A stretch of DNA of 59,347 nucleotides from the NCBI GenBank assembly GCA_035555795.1, contig DATMGE010000068.1:1-59347 (forward strand). Direction: 5' to 3'. The translations under genes and the position numbers were made by a program. A model generated the notes under the pieces. That model worked only from the letters and a program-made list of their open reading frames with translations. It was not told where the DNA came from and made no database searches. The DNA comes from RCIO01 sp035555795 (GTDB lineage Bacteria > Pseudomonadota > Alphaproteobacteria > Rhizobiales > Rhizobiaceae). Below, in pieces: positions 31,582-39,682 of this stretch (its first letter is position 1; every line of letters starts with the position of its first letter).

Positions 31582-32144
31582 CGCGACGGACAATAGAAGA
31601 TGTGACCAATCACTATCAGGCAACCTTCGAGAGCTATGGTGCGGCGTTAGCCGCCTTGGGCGACGCCGAGTTCGAATTGGATTCGAAATTCGAGGTGCAT
31701 GTGGTGTGCCCGGCTTTCGAGAACTGGCGTCAGGAATATCTTTGCGAGACCGATGACGAGATCGACGCTGCAACGCAGCCGGACTGGTATGAGAGCGAGA
31801 ATCAAGACGTTTTTCTACAGCGAGAGCGTACCCGCGAGCGCATGGCGATTCGGCAAAGCCTAAAAGAGCAACTGGCGGCACGCAGGCTTGATCGCAGGGC
31901 AGCGGAGGAGCGTCTGAAGATAGACGAACTCCGCCGCCGGGCGGACGCCGCAGAGGTCGCCGAACGGGAATCTAGAATGGCTCTCATCATCTATTCGCCA
32001 GCGGATGAGCGAGAAGCTGCGATTAAGCGAGAGTTTGTGATCTCATCAGTGTTCTTCAAGGACTCTTGGTGCCAGGAAGATCGGGGCGATTTCATCGCCC
32101 CACTGTTGCTTGCCTTGTGCGACGTGCCGGCCAATGCGCAATGA
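31578..32144 (+). CDS. Hypothetical charged coiled-coil protein in the terL position
   Basis: A 188-residue protein beginning GTG at 31578, overlapping the small-terminase stop (GTGA). Residues 95-150 are a highly charged Arg/Glu helix (LKEQLAARRLDRRAAEERLK and so on), likely coiled-coil. The N-terminal part includes AFELD-like acidic strands and CPAFENWRQEYLC. I recognise no family. GC content is visibly lower than in neighbouring head genes, which suggests a different origin. It stands where a large terminase would be expected. Cargo, a packaging-redirecting factor or a defence protein are all possible. Confidence 0.55.
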   Translation: MTRRTIEDVTNHYQATFESYGAALAALGDAEFELDSKFEVHVVCPAFENWRQEYLCETDDEIDAATQPDWYESENQDVFLQRERTRERMAIRQSLKEQLAARRLDRRAAEERLKIDELRRRADAAEVAERESRMALIIYSPADEREAAIKREFVISSVFFKDSWCQEDRGDFIAPLLLALCDVPANAQ

Positions 32145-32311
32145 GCTCGTATCCTGAAGCGACCATATTACTTCCGATATCCTGGTCGATGCGCATGCGG
32201 ATCGACGCAACGATCGAGCAACTCGTTGCGCTGCTAGACGAGGACGAAGGCGACTCGGACCTTGAGTTGCCGAATGATCAGGAAGATTGCGAGGAGCTTC
32301 CAGCCTTCTGA
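32141..32311 (+). CDS. Small acidic hypothetical protein
   Basis: A 56-residue protein from ATG 32141, overlapping the upstream stop (ATGA). Its C-terminal half is strongly acidic (LLDEDEGDSDLELPNDQEDC), and a helix precedes it (MRMRIDATIEQLVA). No family known to me. Coupling with the upstream coiled-coil gene suggests a two-gene unit; DNA mimicry or partner binding by the acidic tail is only speculation. Confidence 0.5.
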   Translation: MSSYPEATILLPISWSMRMRIDATIEQLVALLDEDEGDSDLELPNDQEDCEELPAF

Positions 32312-32345
32312 TCCACATCCCTTTTCGTCCGCTGCGCAGAAAAAG

Positions 32346-32374
32346 TTGCCGAATTACCTAATTGCGTGCTACAC
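32346..32374 (+). promoter_or_regulatory. Candidate promoter for the integrase module
   Basis: TTGCCG and CTACAC are separated by exactly 17 bp, close to the rhizobial sigma-70 pattern CTTGAC-N17-CTATAT. It lies about 28 bp upstream of the next gene, in one of the few gaps of the island. Confidence 0.4.
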
Positions 32375-32402
32375 AGAAAAAAGACGCAACGGGTATTTCG
32401 GC

Positions 32403-33119
32403 ATGGCGAAGTCGACCGAACTCATCAACACGATCGCGTCGGCGGTGGCAGTAGTCCCGCCGGCGACCGTGCTTTTGCACGACCGCGCGCTGATGGATGC
32501 CGGCGAGCGCACCAAGACGAAGCGCGGCCGGGGTGCGGCCGACATGACGGCCCGCGATGCCGCCAACCTTCTGATTTCTGTGCTGGCCTCGCCGATCGCG
32601 GGGCCGAATGTGAAGGGGTCCGTCGACAGGTGGCGGCAATATGCGACGCTTGCGAGCGACGGCGGCTTCCTGAAGAGAGGGAAGGAGTTCGATCGTCTCG
32701 ATTCCATGTGGCGGCTTCCCGGTTGCGAAATCGGCCATCTGACGGCGCTGGGCAAGGGGCACACCGCGTCCGAAGCGATCGAAGCCATCATCAAATCCAT
32801 TGCCGACAGGTCCCTTCATCGGGCGCTCGGCGTCAAGGATAACGACAGCCTTTTCACCTATCCCCACACTTTCCGCGTCGAGTTCCGGTTCCCTGTTCCG
32901 ATCATCGACATCACGTTCAACAACGTGATCGAGGGAAGCGGCCCGATCCAGGAGGGACATACCTATTACTTCGGCGGATCCTCGGCGGTGCAAGGCGAGG
33001 AGGCGCACCGGCGCTTCGAGGCTGGGGATATGAGCTGGAGCGGCGACCTCGTCGAATCCCGGACGATCACGCTGGAAACGCTGCGCCGGCTCGGCTTCCT
33101 GATCGGAGGTCGGCCGTGA
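32403..33119 (+). CDS. Hypothetical island protein
   Basis: A 238-residue protein from ATG 32403. The N-terminal half is helical with a basic patch (RTKTKRGRGAADMTARDAAN-LLISVLASP), while the C-terminal half has beta strands (FTYPHTFRVEFRFPVPIIDI-TFNNVIEG). No signal peptide, membrane helix or catalytic motif is visible. A region around ALGKGHTASEAIEAIIKSIA may be a small helical bundle. It leads the integrase-side gene group and is translationally coupled to the next small frame. Function unknown. Confidence 0.6.
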   Translation: MAKSTELINTIASAVAVVPPATVLLHDRALMDAGERTKTKRGRGAADMTARDAANLLISVLASPIAGPNVKGSVDRWRQYATLASDGGFLKRGKEFDRLDSMWRLPGCEIGHLTALGKGHTASEAIEAIIKSIADRSLHRALGVKDNDSLFTYPHTFRVEFRFPVPIIDITFNNVIEGSGPIQEGHTYYFGGSSAVQGEEAHRRFEAGDMSWSGDLVESRTITLETLRRLGFLIGGRP

Positions 33120-33211
33120 TCCACAGTTTCTTTATCCACCCCGTGACGGCCATAGCGCATGCTTCGGGCATGCTGTTCATGCTCGTCTACAATTCGGAGG
33201 GTCGTCGCTGA
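33116..33211 (+). CDS. 31-residue hydrophobic small protein upstream of the integrase group
   Basis: GTG 33116 overlaps the upstream stop (GTGA) and has GGAGGT 5 nt before it. It encodes MIHSFFIHPVTAIAHASGML-FMLVYNSEGRR, and its TGA overlaps the next ATG. Both junctions are coupled. Residues 4-25 form one hydrophobic segment, so it may sit in the membrane. Could also serve only to couple translation. Confidence 0.5.
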   Translation: MIHSFFIHPVTAIAHASGMLFMLVYNSEGRR

Positions 33212-33402
33212 TGGCCCGAGGCCCGCTCCCCTTCAAACAGGCTGACGTGCTTCGCGCGGTCAAGGGTGCGCGGGCGGCAGGCATGGAACTCGGCCGGGTC
33301 GAGATCGACCCGTCGACGGGGCGCATCGTTCTGGTCGCGGCCGGCAAGGCAGAGACGCCGAGGAATGACCTCGACAGGTGGCTGGAGAAGCGCAATGCGT
33401 AG
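33211..33402 (+). CDS. Small protein preceding the integrase
   Basis: A 63-residue protein starting MARGPLPFKQADVLRAVKGA and ending DLDRWLEKRNA. Small proteins of this form (R-A-x-x-A-A-G followed by V-E-I-D) regularly precede integrases in rhizobial islands and phages, so it may help excision or regulate the recombinase. GGAGGG lies upstream. Overlaps the integrase start by 8 bp. Confidence 0.6.
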   Translation: MARGPLPFKQADVLRAVKGARAAGMELGRVEIDPSTGRIVLVAAGKAETPRNDLDRWLEKRNA

Positions 33403-34456
33403 ACCTCGCCTCAAAGACATGGGCGTTCGCGGTATCAACACGAAGACGAAGAAGCTGGCGGACGGCACGACGAAAACCTACTACTGGGCGTGGAAGGGCG
33501 GCCCGGCGCTGCCGGGCAAGCCGGGCGATCCCGAGTTCATGGCCGCCTACAACCAGGCGATCGCGCAGCGGGTGCGCCCTCCCGAGGGCGTTCTCCTTTC
33601 CGTCCTTCAGGGGTTCCAGGCAAGCTCGACGTGGGATGACCTCGCACCGCGCACTCAGCGCGATTACGTCAAGATCATCAAGTTGATCGAGAAGAAGTTC
33701 GGCGACTTCCCGTTGTCCGCCATGAGCGACCGGCGCACGCGCGGCATCTTCATGGAGTGGCGCGACGAGCGCGCCAAGGCCTCGCGCCGGCAGGCCGATT
33801 ACGGCTGGCAGGTGCTCGCACGAATCCTGTCGTGGTCGCACGGGCGCGGCCTTGTTAGCGCCAACCCCTGCGAGAAGGGCGGGCGGCTTTATCGCGGCAG
33901 CCGGGCAGAGAATGTCTGGTCGGATGCCGACGAGGAGGCGTTCCTCGCATCGGCTCCGGCGCATCTGCACCTTCCTCTGATCCTTGCCCTCTGGACCGGG
34001 CAGCGGCAGGGCGACCTCCTCCGGCTGACCTGGCAGCAGTATGACGGCAAGGTCATCCGGCTTCAGCAGTCGAAGACGGGGATGCGCGTTGTGATCCCGG
34101 TCGGTGCGCCGCTGAAGGCCGCGCTCGACGCCAAGCGGGGCAAGGTAGGCCCGATCCTGCTCAACAGCGACGGCGAACCGTGGACGGCGGACGGCTTCCG
34201 CTCGTCGTGGCGCAAGGCATGCGCCTCGGCCGGCGTCGTCGGCGTCACCTTCAACGATCTTCGGGGCACGGCAGTCACGCGGCTGGCTATCGCCAAATGC
34301 ACGGTTCCGCAGATCGCGACGATCACCGGCCACAGTCTGCGCGATGTCGCTGCGATCCTCGATTCCAACTACCTCAACCGCGATCCCCGGATGGCGAAAG
34401 AGGCGATCCGGAAGCTCGAAACGAGAACGAAAATTCCCGACCGGGCGTCCGACTGA
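33395..34456 (+). CDS. int: Tyrosine-type site-specific integrase of the island
   Basis: A 353-residue tyrosine recombinase. The SAM-like core-binding domain covers residues about 65-165. The catalytic domain has R204 (TGQRQGD), K227 (QQSKTG), R290 in FNDLRGTAVTRLA, H313 (TGHSL) and the nucleophile Y326 (SNYL). The first His of the H-x-L-R box is Asn287, a substitution I note but do not take as inactivating. GGAG precedes ATG 33395. The 3' end lies 66 bp from the attR core in tRNA-Gln, the normal place for an integrase. Confidence 0.92.
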   Translation: MRRPRLKDMGVRGINTKTKKLADGTTKTYYWAWKGGPALPGKPGDPEFMAAYNQAIAQRVRPPEGVLLSVLQGFQASSTWDDLAPRTQRDYVKIIKLIEKKFGDFPLSAMSDRRTRGIFMEWRDERAKASRRQADYGWQVLARILSWSHGRGLVSANPCEKGGRLYRGSRAENVWSDADEEAFLASAPAHLHLPLILALWTGQRQGDLLRLTWQQYDGKVIRLQQSKTGMRVVIPVGAPLKAALDAKRGKVGPILLNSDGEPWTADGFRSSWRKACASAGVVGVTFNDLRGTAVTRLAIAKCTVPQIATITGHSLRDVAAILDSNYLNRDPRMAKEAIRKLETRTKIPDRASD

Positions 34457-34503
34457 CATGAAATGTTCTAACGATGAAACGGAGAAAGCGTAGCAAAATC
34501 AAG

Positions 34504-34577
34504 TGGCTGGGGAACCTGGATTCGAACCAGGACTAACGGAGTCAGAGTCCGTGGGTCTACCGTTAACCTATTCCCCA
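34504..34577 (-). tRNA. tRNA-Gln (anticodon CTG)
   Basis: On the minus strand the sequence folds as a 74-nt tRNA: acceptor TGGGGAA/TTCCCCA with U1:A72, discriminator G and encoded CCA. The anticodon stem is ACGGA/TCCGT with loop CTCTGAC, giving anticodon CTG (Gln, codon CAG). The T-arm is CCTGG-TTCGAAT-CCAGG. The gene hosts the island: bases 34523-34550 are the attR core, and the 3' end (34504-34522) comes from the element side. Confidence 0.93.
34523..34550. repeat. attR core, 28-bp direct repeat
   Basis: Identical to 24060-24087. It covers the anticodon stem/loop through the T-loop of tRNA-Gln, leaving the tRNA intact on this side. Confidence 0.88.
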
Positions 34578-34773
34578 AACCGTCGCGATTTCAATCGCTT
34601 GGTGCAGGAGCGGTAAGTGCTTCCTTTGCCTCGGTTGGGCAAAGCGTTCCTGTTTGGTGCCGGCCTTTTATCACATTCGGCTTGTCGATCAAGGGCCTGT
34701 TGCAGCAGTCCGAGTATTTCCCAGGACTGCCTCCACGTGCTGCTCTTTGAGGTGATGGCCACTGTGATCGCGG

Positions 34774-34801
34774 GCGGTTTCCGCTCTTAGCGCCGCCCGT
34801 C
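34774..34801 (-). terminator. Possible hairpin downstream of guaA
   Basis: CGGGCGG and CCGCCCG form 7-bp arms around a 13-nt loop just past the guaA stop. No clear U-tract, so a weak terminator at best. The rest of 34578-34804 shows no gene. Confidence 0.35.
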
Positions 34802-34804
34802 AGA

Positions 34805-36382
34805 TCATTCCCACTCGATCGTGCCTGGCGGCTTTGACGTCACGTCGTAGACGACGCGGTTGATGCCGCGGACTTCGTTGATGATGCGGGTGGCGGTGCG
34901 GGCGAGGAAGGTCATGTCGTAGGGGTAGAAGTCCGCCGTCATGCCGTCCACCGAGGTCACGGCGCGCAGCGCGCAGACGAAGTCGTAGGTGCGGTAGTCG
35001 CCCATCACGCCCACCGTCTGCACCGGCAGCAGCACTGCAAAGGCCTGCCAGATCGTGTCGTAGAGGCCGGCCTTGCGGATTTCGTCCAGATAGATCGCGT
35101 CGGCCTTGCGCAATATTTCGAGTTTCTCGCGCGTCACCGCGCCGGGGCAGCGGATGGCCAGGCCGGGTCCCGGGAACGGGTGGCGGCCGACGAAATTCTC
35201 CGGCAGGCCGAGCTCGCGGCCGAGCGCGCGCACCTCGTCCTTGAACAGTTCGCGCAGCGGCTCCACCAGCTTCATGTCCATGCGTTCGGGCAGGCCGCCG
35301 ACATTGTGGTGCGACTTGATGGTGACCGAGGGGCCGCCCGAGAAGGAGACGCTCTCGATCACATCCGGGTAGAGCGTGCCCTGCGCCAGGAAAGCAGGCT
35401 TGCCCTTGCCGTCGGCGGCAATCTTGGCGGCTTCCGCCTCGAACACCTCGATGAAGAGGCGGCCGATCGTCTTGCGCTTCACCTCCGGGTCGGAAACGCC
35501 GGCGAGTTCGGTGAGGAAGAGGTCGGACGCGTCCACATGGACCAGCGGGATATTGTAGTGGTCGCGGAACATCGCGACGACCTGCTCGGCCTCATTCAAC
35601 CGCATCAGGCCGTGGTCGACGAAGACGCAGGTCAGCTGATCGCCGATCGCCTCATGGATCAGCACCGCGGCAACCGAGGAATCGACCCCGCCCGACAGGC
35701 CGCACAGCACCCGCTCACTGCCCACCTGCTCGCGGATCTTGCGGATCATCTCGGCGCGGTAGGCCGACATGGTCCAGTCGGATTTCAGGCCGACGATATT
35801 GTGCACGAAGTTGGCGAGCAGCTTGCCGCCATCCGGCGTGTGCACCACCTCCGGGTGGAACATCGTCGTGTAGTAGCGGCGTGTCTCGTCAGCCGCGATG
35901 GCGAAGGGGGCGTTTTCCGAGGTGGCCAGCACGGTGAAGCCATCCGGCAGGCGCGTCACCCGGTCGCCATGGCTCATCCATACCGGGTAGCGGCCACCTG
36001 CTTTCCAGAAACCCGCGAAAAGCGGGCTGTCGGCCCTGATCTCGATGTCGGCGCGGCCGAACTCCGCCGCATGGCCACCCTCCACCTCACCGCCGAGCTG
36101 GGCGGACAGGGTCTGCTGGCCATAGCAGATGCCGAGAATGGGCACGCCGGAATCGAACACGGCCTGCGGCGCGCGCGGGCTTCCTTCGGCGGTGACCGAT
36201 GCCGGCCCGCCGGAGAAGATGACGCCCTTCGGCTGCAACCGGTCGAAGGCGTCGGCTGCATTCTGGAACGGATGGATCTCGCAATAGACGCCCGCCTCGC
36301 GCACGCGGCGCGCAATAAGCTGGGTGACCTGGCTGCCGAAATCGATGATGAGAATGGAGTCGGGGTGCGGCTGGGTGCTCAT
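34805..36382 (-). CDS. guaA: GMP synthase (glutamine-hydrolysing)
   Basis: A 525-residue two-domain enzyme that converts XMP to GMP with glutamine and ATP in the cytoplasm. The class I amidotransferase domain (residues 10-200) has the catalytic Cys in PILGICYGQQTLSAQLGG and the His/Glu in TMFHPEVVHT. The synthetase domain has the PP-loop LCGLSGGVDSSVAAVLIHEA near residue 230 and GRHPFPGPGLAIRCPG. The C-terminal dimerisation domain ends KPPGTIEWE, as in nearly all GuaA. Full length. Adjacent to the tRNA that carries the island. Confidence 0.97.
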   Translation of the reverse strand: MSTQPHPDSILIIDFGSQVTQLIARRVREAGVYCEIHPFQNAADAFDRLQPKGVIFSGGPASVTAEGSPRAPQAVFDSGVPILGICYGQQTLSAQLGGEVEGGHAAEFGRADIEIRADSPLFAGFWKAGGRYPVWMSHGDRVTRLPDGFTVLATSENAPFAIAADETRRYYTTMFHPEVVHTPDGGKLLANFVHNIVGLKSDWTMSAYRAEMIRKIREQVGSERVLCGLSGGVDSSVAAVLIHEAIGDQLTCVFVDHGLMRLNEAEQVVAMFRDHYNIPLVHVDASDLFLTELAGVSDPEVKRKTIGRLFIEVFEAEAAKIAADGKGKPAFLAQGTLYPDVIESVSFSGGPSVTIKSHHNVGGLPERMDMKLVEPLRELFKDEVRALGRELGLPENFVGRHPFPGPGLAIRCPGAVTREKLEILRKADAIYLDEIRKAGLYDTIWQAFAVLLPVQTVGVMGDYRTYDFVCALRAVTSVDGMTADFYPYDMTFLARTATRIINEVRGINRVVYDVTSKPPGTIEWE

Positions 36383-36428
36383 GACGAGGCTCTAGTGAAA
36401 AGCGCGGTCCGGTGCAACAGCGCTATGT

Positions 36429-37067
36429 CTATATGCCCAGCGAACCATCCGCGAGCACGGCCTCCAGCTGGTCGACAGCGGCGGCGAGGCGCTCGTCGAT
36501 GAGATGCAGATAGGCGGTCCAGTCGTCGACATGATGCAGGTCGGCCGCGCCATCGGAAATGCCGCGCAGCGCCACTAGCGGCACGCCGAAAAGCTGGCAG
36601 GCGCGCATCACGGCGAATGTCTCCATGTCCACCATATCGGCCGCGATGCCGTCATAGGCAGCGCCAGTGACGATATTCGCGCCGGTGGAAAGGGAGGCCT
36701 CGCGGATGCCGGCGATGCGCAGCGGCAGGGGTATGGCCACCGGATGGTCGACGAAGGGGGTTTCGCCACGCGCGAAGCCCAGCGGCGAGGCGTCCATGTC
36801 GCGATAGGAGACGGAGGTCGCCTGGTAGATCGCCGTCTGCTCCAGCGTGCGGCTGCCGGCAGAGCCGAGCGACACGACGAGGTCGGGCAGCGCGTTTGCC
36901 GCCGCCATACGCGTCAGGGCGGCACCCATGGCCACGCCTGCCTCTACCGGCCCAACGCCGATCATCAATGGTGTGAAGCGCTGCCGCAGATGCGGCCCGT
37001 ATTCGGCATCCACCGCCATGACGAAAAGCACCGCGCGGCCCGCCAGCATCAGCGGCGCAGCAGTCAT
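36429..37067 (-). CDS. 5'-methylthioadenosine/S-adenosylhomocysteine nucleosidase-like protein
   Basis: A 212-residue phosphorylase/nucleosidase fold protein. The core is AVDAEYGPHLRQRFTPLMIG-VGPVEAGVAMG, then LVVSLGSAGS, SYRDMDASPLGF, a TGANIVTGAAYDGI segment and DMVDMETFAVMRACQLFGVP with the conserved E-T motif (MExF/T-A-x-x-x-x-A). It cleaves MTA or SAH in the methyl cycle. It is slightly shorter than E. coli Pfs (232). The ATG overlaps the stop of the upstream thioesterase gene (ATGA), so the two are coupled. Confidence 0.85.
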   Translation of the reverse strand: MTAAPLMLAGRAVLFVMAVDAEYGPHLRQRFTPLMIGVGPVEAGVAMGAALTRMAAANALPDLVVSLGSAGSRTLEQTAIYQATSVSYRDMDASPLGFARGETPFVDHPVAIPLPLRIAGIREASLSTGANIVTGAAYDGIAADMVDMETFAVMRACQLFGVPLVALRGISDGAADLHHVDDWTAYLHLIDERLAAAVDQLEAVLADGSLGI

Positions 37068-37522
37068 CCTTCCAGCCCTTCCCGCCCCTGCACGGTCATC
37101 AGCGTGCCGGTCATGGTGGCGAGAAGCTTGGTCTCGCCATCGGCCCCGAAGGCATAGGCCTGCCCGTCGGCGACGATGATGGTGCGGCCGGGCTTGGTGA
37201 CGGTTCCGCGGAACAGAAAGCGCTCGCCCCGGCCGGGCGAAAGGAGATTCACCTTGAACTCGATCGTCAGCACCGCTGCATCCGGCGGCATCAGCGTGTA
37301 GGCGGCATAGCCGCAGGCGGAATCGAGCACCGTGGAGAGTATGCCGGCATGGAGGAACCCATGTTGCTGGGTCAGCGCCTCGCTGAAGGGCAGTTCGATC
37401 TCGACGATGCCGGGCGTCACATGCGTCAGCTCGGCGCCGATGGTCTCCATCACCGCCTGCCGTGCAAAACTGGCACGAACGCGGGTCTCGAAATCTGGAT
37501 CGACAGCCGTCGGCGCGATCAT
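37064..37522 (-). CDS. PaaI-family hot-dog thioesterase
   Basis: A 152-residue hot-dog fold protein. The signature QQHGFLHAGILSTVLDSACG (residues about 52-71) contains the G-x-x-H-x-G motif with catalytic Asp in the following helix (LDSACGYAA), then EFKVNLLSPGRGERFLFRG. PaaI-type enzymes hydrolyse acyl-CoA esters; the substrate is unknown. First gene of a two-gene unit with the nucleosidase. Confidence 0.85.
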   Translation of the reverse strand: MIAPTAVDPDFETRVRASFARQAVMETIGAELTHVTPGIVEIELPFSEALTQQHGFLHAGILSTVLDSACGYAAYTLMPPDAAVLTIEFKVNLLSPGRGERFLFRGTVTKPGRTIIVADGQAYAFGADGETKLLATMTGTLMTVQGREGLEG

Positions 37523-37640
37523 GGGCGAATGCCTTCCGGTTGGGGCGCTTGCTGTGGTTTATCGCAAAGCCGGCAACATGGCGCAACAACTGTGTTGCAG
37601 CGCAACATCGCGAGCTGTCTGTACTATCGCCCGCCACCGG

Positions 37641-38096
37641 CTAAGCATTCAGCCACCAGATCGATGCATTGAGCAAAGTCGCGAAGGCGGCCCAGAGCGC
37701 ATAGGGAATGAAGAGCCATGCCGCCGGCCGGTCAGCGGAGGCAGCGGCGGCGATGAACCAGAGCAGCGTCGCCAGCAGAGCCAGGATGACGACAAGGGCG
37801 ACACCCGGCAGGTGGGCGGCGAAGAAGACCGGCGACCAGAGAAAGTTCAGCGCCAGCTGAAGCCACCAGAGCTTCATCGCCCGGCCATCCGGCGCGATGC
37901 GCCATATACGCCAGCCTGCGATGCCGATGAGGATGTAGAGGACACTCCAGACCGGCCCGAATATCCAGTTCGGCGGATTGAATGGCGGCTTCTCCAGCGC
38001 CGCATACCATGCACCCGGCACGGTCAGGAGGCCAATCGCCGTACCTGCTCCCAGAACCAGAAGAATGAAAGCAGCCAGTACGATTTTGTCGCGCAT
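37641..38096 (-). CDS. tspO: TspO/MBR family tryptophan-rich sensory protein
   Basis: A 151-residue, five-helix membrane protein rich in Trp. The motifs WYAALEKPPFNPPNWIFGPV-WSVLYILIGIAGWRIW and LWWLQLALNFLWSPVFF are diagnostic of TspO. It binds porphyrins and has been linked to tetrapyrrole and stress regulation in alphaproteobacteria. The start at ATG 38096 is preferred over GTG 38099. Stands alone. Confidence 0.93.
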   Translation of the reverse strand: MRDKIVLAAFILLVLGAGTAIGLLTVPGAWYAALEKPPFNPPNWIFGPVWSVLYILIGIAGWRIWRIAPDGRAMKLWWLQLALNFLWSPVFFAAHLPGVALVVILALLATLLWFIAAAASADRPAAWLFIPYALWAAFATLLNASIWWLNA

Positions 38097-38231
38097 CACG
38101 GAACGCCCCGCTCGATCCCGACCAATCTGGCGCGGACAGAAGGCAAATCAAGCCACCACCGGATGGACTGGCGTGATGAGGGCATTTTTGGATGGCCGGA
38201 GAGCAGACGGATCGCTTCAGGCAGGAACTGG

Positions 38232-39518
38232 TTAAGACCGCCCCAACAGGCAGAAATAGAAGCCGTCGGTGCCGGAGCGCGCCGGGGTGAGGCAGAGGCC
38301 GCCGGTGGAATCGATGCGGACCGCATCCGCGCCCTTCGGCACGCGCTCATGCCAGCGCGCCATATGGTCCACCGGCCGGAATTCGGGATGGGCGGCGCGG
38401 AAGGCCACTACCTGTGCGCCGTTCTCCTCGGCGAAGACGGAGCAGGTGACATAAGCGAGCCGCCCGCCCGGCCGCACGAAGCGCGCGGCCGCGGCAAGGA
38501 TGTCGGCCTGCTCGCGCTGCCGGACCTCGAGCTGGCGCGGGCTGAGACGCCATTTGGCGTCCGGCCGTCGCCGCCAGGTGCCTGAACCCGTGCAGGGCGC
38601 GTCGATGAGGACGAGGTCCATCCGCCCGGCAAGGTCGTTCAGCCCCTGAGCCGAGGCCTGCACCTGCACGTTGCGCGTGCCGGCGCGGCGAAGGCGGTCG
38701 AAGATGGGCGCGAGGCGCTGCTTTTCGGAATCATGCGCCACGATCTGGCCTGTGTTTTCCATCGCCGCCGCGAGCGCCAGCGTCTTGCCCCCCGCACCGG
38801 CGCAATAGTCGAGAACCTGTTCTCCCGCCACCGCGCCGGCCAGCAGGGCCGCCAGTTGCGAGCCTTCGTCCTGGATCTCGAACCAGCCCTTCTGGAAGGC
38901 CGGCTCAGCCTGCACATTGGGATGGCGCCCGGCGCCCGCGATGGGCGCGATGCGCAGGCCTTCGGAGGCTAGATGGCATGGTGCCGCGCCGGTGCCGTGC
39001 AGTTCTGCGAGCACCTGTCCGCGCGTCGCCAGCAGCGTGTTGACGCGCATGTCGAGCGGCGGGCGCCGGGCGAGGCCCCTGCCCTCCTGCGGCCATTCCT
39101 CGCCGAACATGCGCTCCATGAGCGGCACGCACCAGTCGGGCACGTCGGCCGCGATGGCCGGCGGCGCTTCGGCCAGGTCGCGGGACAGGAAAGCCGCGCG
39201 CTCCGCGTCCGACAGCGTCTCGGGGGCGAAGCGGTCGCCGGCAAGGGTGGCATCCAGCGCCTCGGGTGTCATGCCGGCTTCGAGAAGCAGTGCGCCGAGC
39301 GCGATGGCGCGCGCATCGTCGCCGTCGAGCATCCAGCCGGCGGAGCGGCGGCGGCGCAGCGCGTCATAGACGATATTGCCTATCGCCGCACGATCACCCG
39401 AACCGGCGAAGCGGTGCGACAGACCCCAGTCCTTCAATGCATCCGCAGCCGGTCGATGACGCCGCTCGATGTCTTCCAGAACCTCGATGGCTGCTGCCAG
39501 CCGTCCGCCAGGACGCAT
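38232..39518 (-). CDS. RsmB/NOP-family rRNA (cytosine-C5) methyltransferase
   Basis: A 428-residue SAM-dependent methyltransferase. An N-terminal NusB-like helical domain (residues 1-130) precedes the catalytic domain: SAM loop VLDYCAGAGGKTLALAAAM, catalytic Cys in VLIDAPCTGSGTWRRRPD and the second Cys in YVTCSVFAEENGAQV. This fits RsmB-like enzymes that make m5C in 16S rRNA. Full length. Spacing to neighbours suggests a single-gene unit. Confidence 0.92.
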   Translation of the reverse strand: MRPGGRLAAAIEVLEDIERRHRPAADALKDWGLSHRFAGSGDRAAIGNIVYDALRRRRSAGWMLDGDDARAIALGALLLEAGMTPEALDATLAGDRFAPETLSDAERAAFLSRDLAEAPPAIAADVPDWCVPLMERMFGEEWPQEGRGLARRPPLDMRVNTLLATRGQVLAELHGTGAAPCHLASEGLRIAPIAGAGRHPNVQAEPAFQKGWFEIQDEGSQLAALLAGAVAGEQVLDYCAGAGGKTLALAAAMENTGQIVAHDSEKQRLAPIFDRLRRAGTRNVQVQASAQGLNDLAGRMDLVLIDAPCTGSGTWRRRPDAKWRLSPRQLEVRQREQADILAAAARFVRPGGRLAYVTCSVFAEENGAQVVAFRAAHPEFRPVDHMARWHERVPKGADAVRIDSTGGLCLTPARSGTDGFYFCLLGRS

Positions 39519-39682
39519 GATGATACTCCGCCGGTTGCCCGAATGCGTCCGTGCTAGTCATCGCGGCGACGAATGGCAAGCAGATGCGTTGCGGCGGAGG
39601 CAAATCCGATTACCGTTTCAACCGGTCATATTGATGTATGAGACTTGAATATAACCACCTCATACTGCTATATTCCATTCTG

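Larger units (their letters stand above)
24060..34550. mobile_element. Integrated capsid-encoding phage-satellite-like island in tRNA-Gln
   Basis: The element is bounded by 28-bp direct repeats and is about 10.5 kb long. All its genes are on the plus strand: a replication-type HTH gene, a partner gene, an HK97-type head module (portal, small protein, protease-capsid, decoration-like protein, HNH, gp6-, gp10-, DUF3168- and head-closure-like proteins, P27 small terminase), several unknown genes and a tyrosine integrase next to attR. I found no large terminase, tail, tape measure, lysis or repressor gene. That content resembles capsid-forming PICI satellites, which borrow tails from a helper phage; a reduced prophage is the alternative. 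The stop codon in the gp10-like gene suggests possible decay. Confidence 0.85.

Noticed and set aside
24060..34550. Gene transfer agent or complete prophage
   Set aside because: Att repeats and integrase argue against a GTA; tail, lysis and large terminase genes are absent.
34578..34804. Small gene between tRNA-Gln and guaA
   Set aside because: Only a 64-codon frame without ribosome site or recognisable features.
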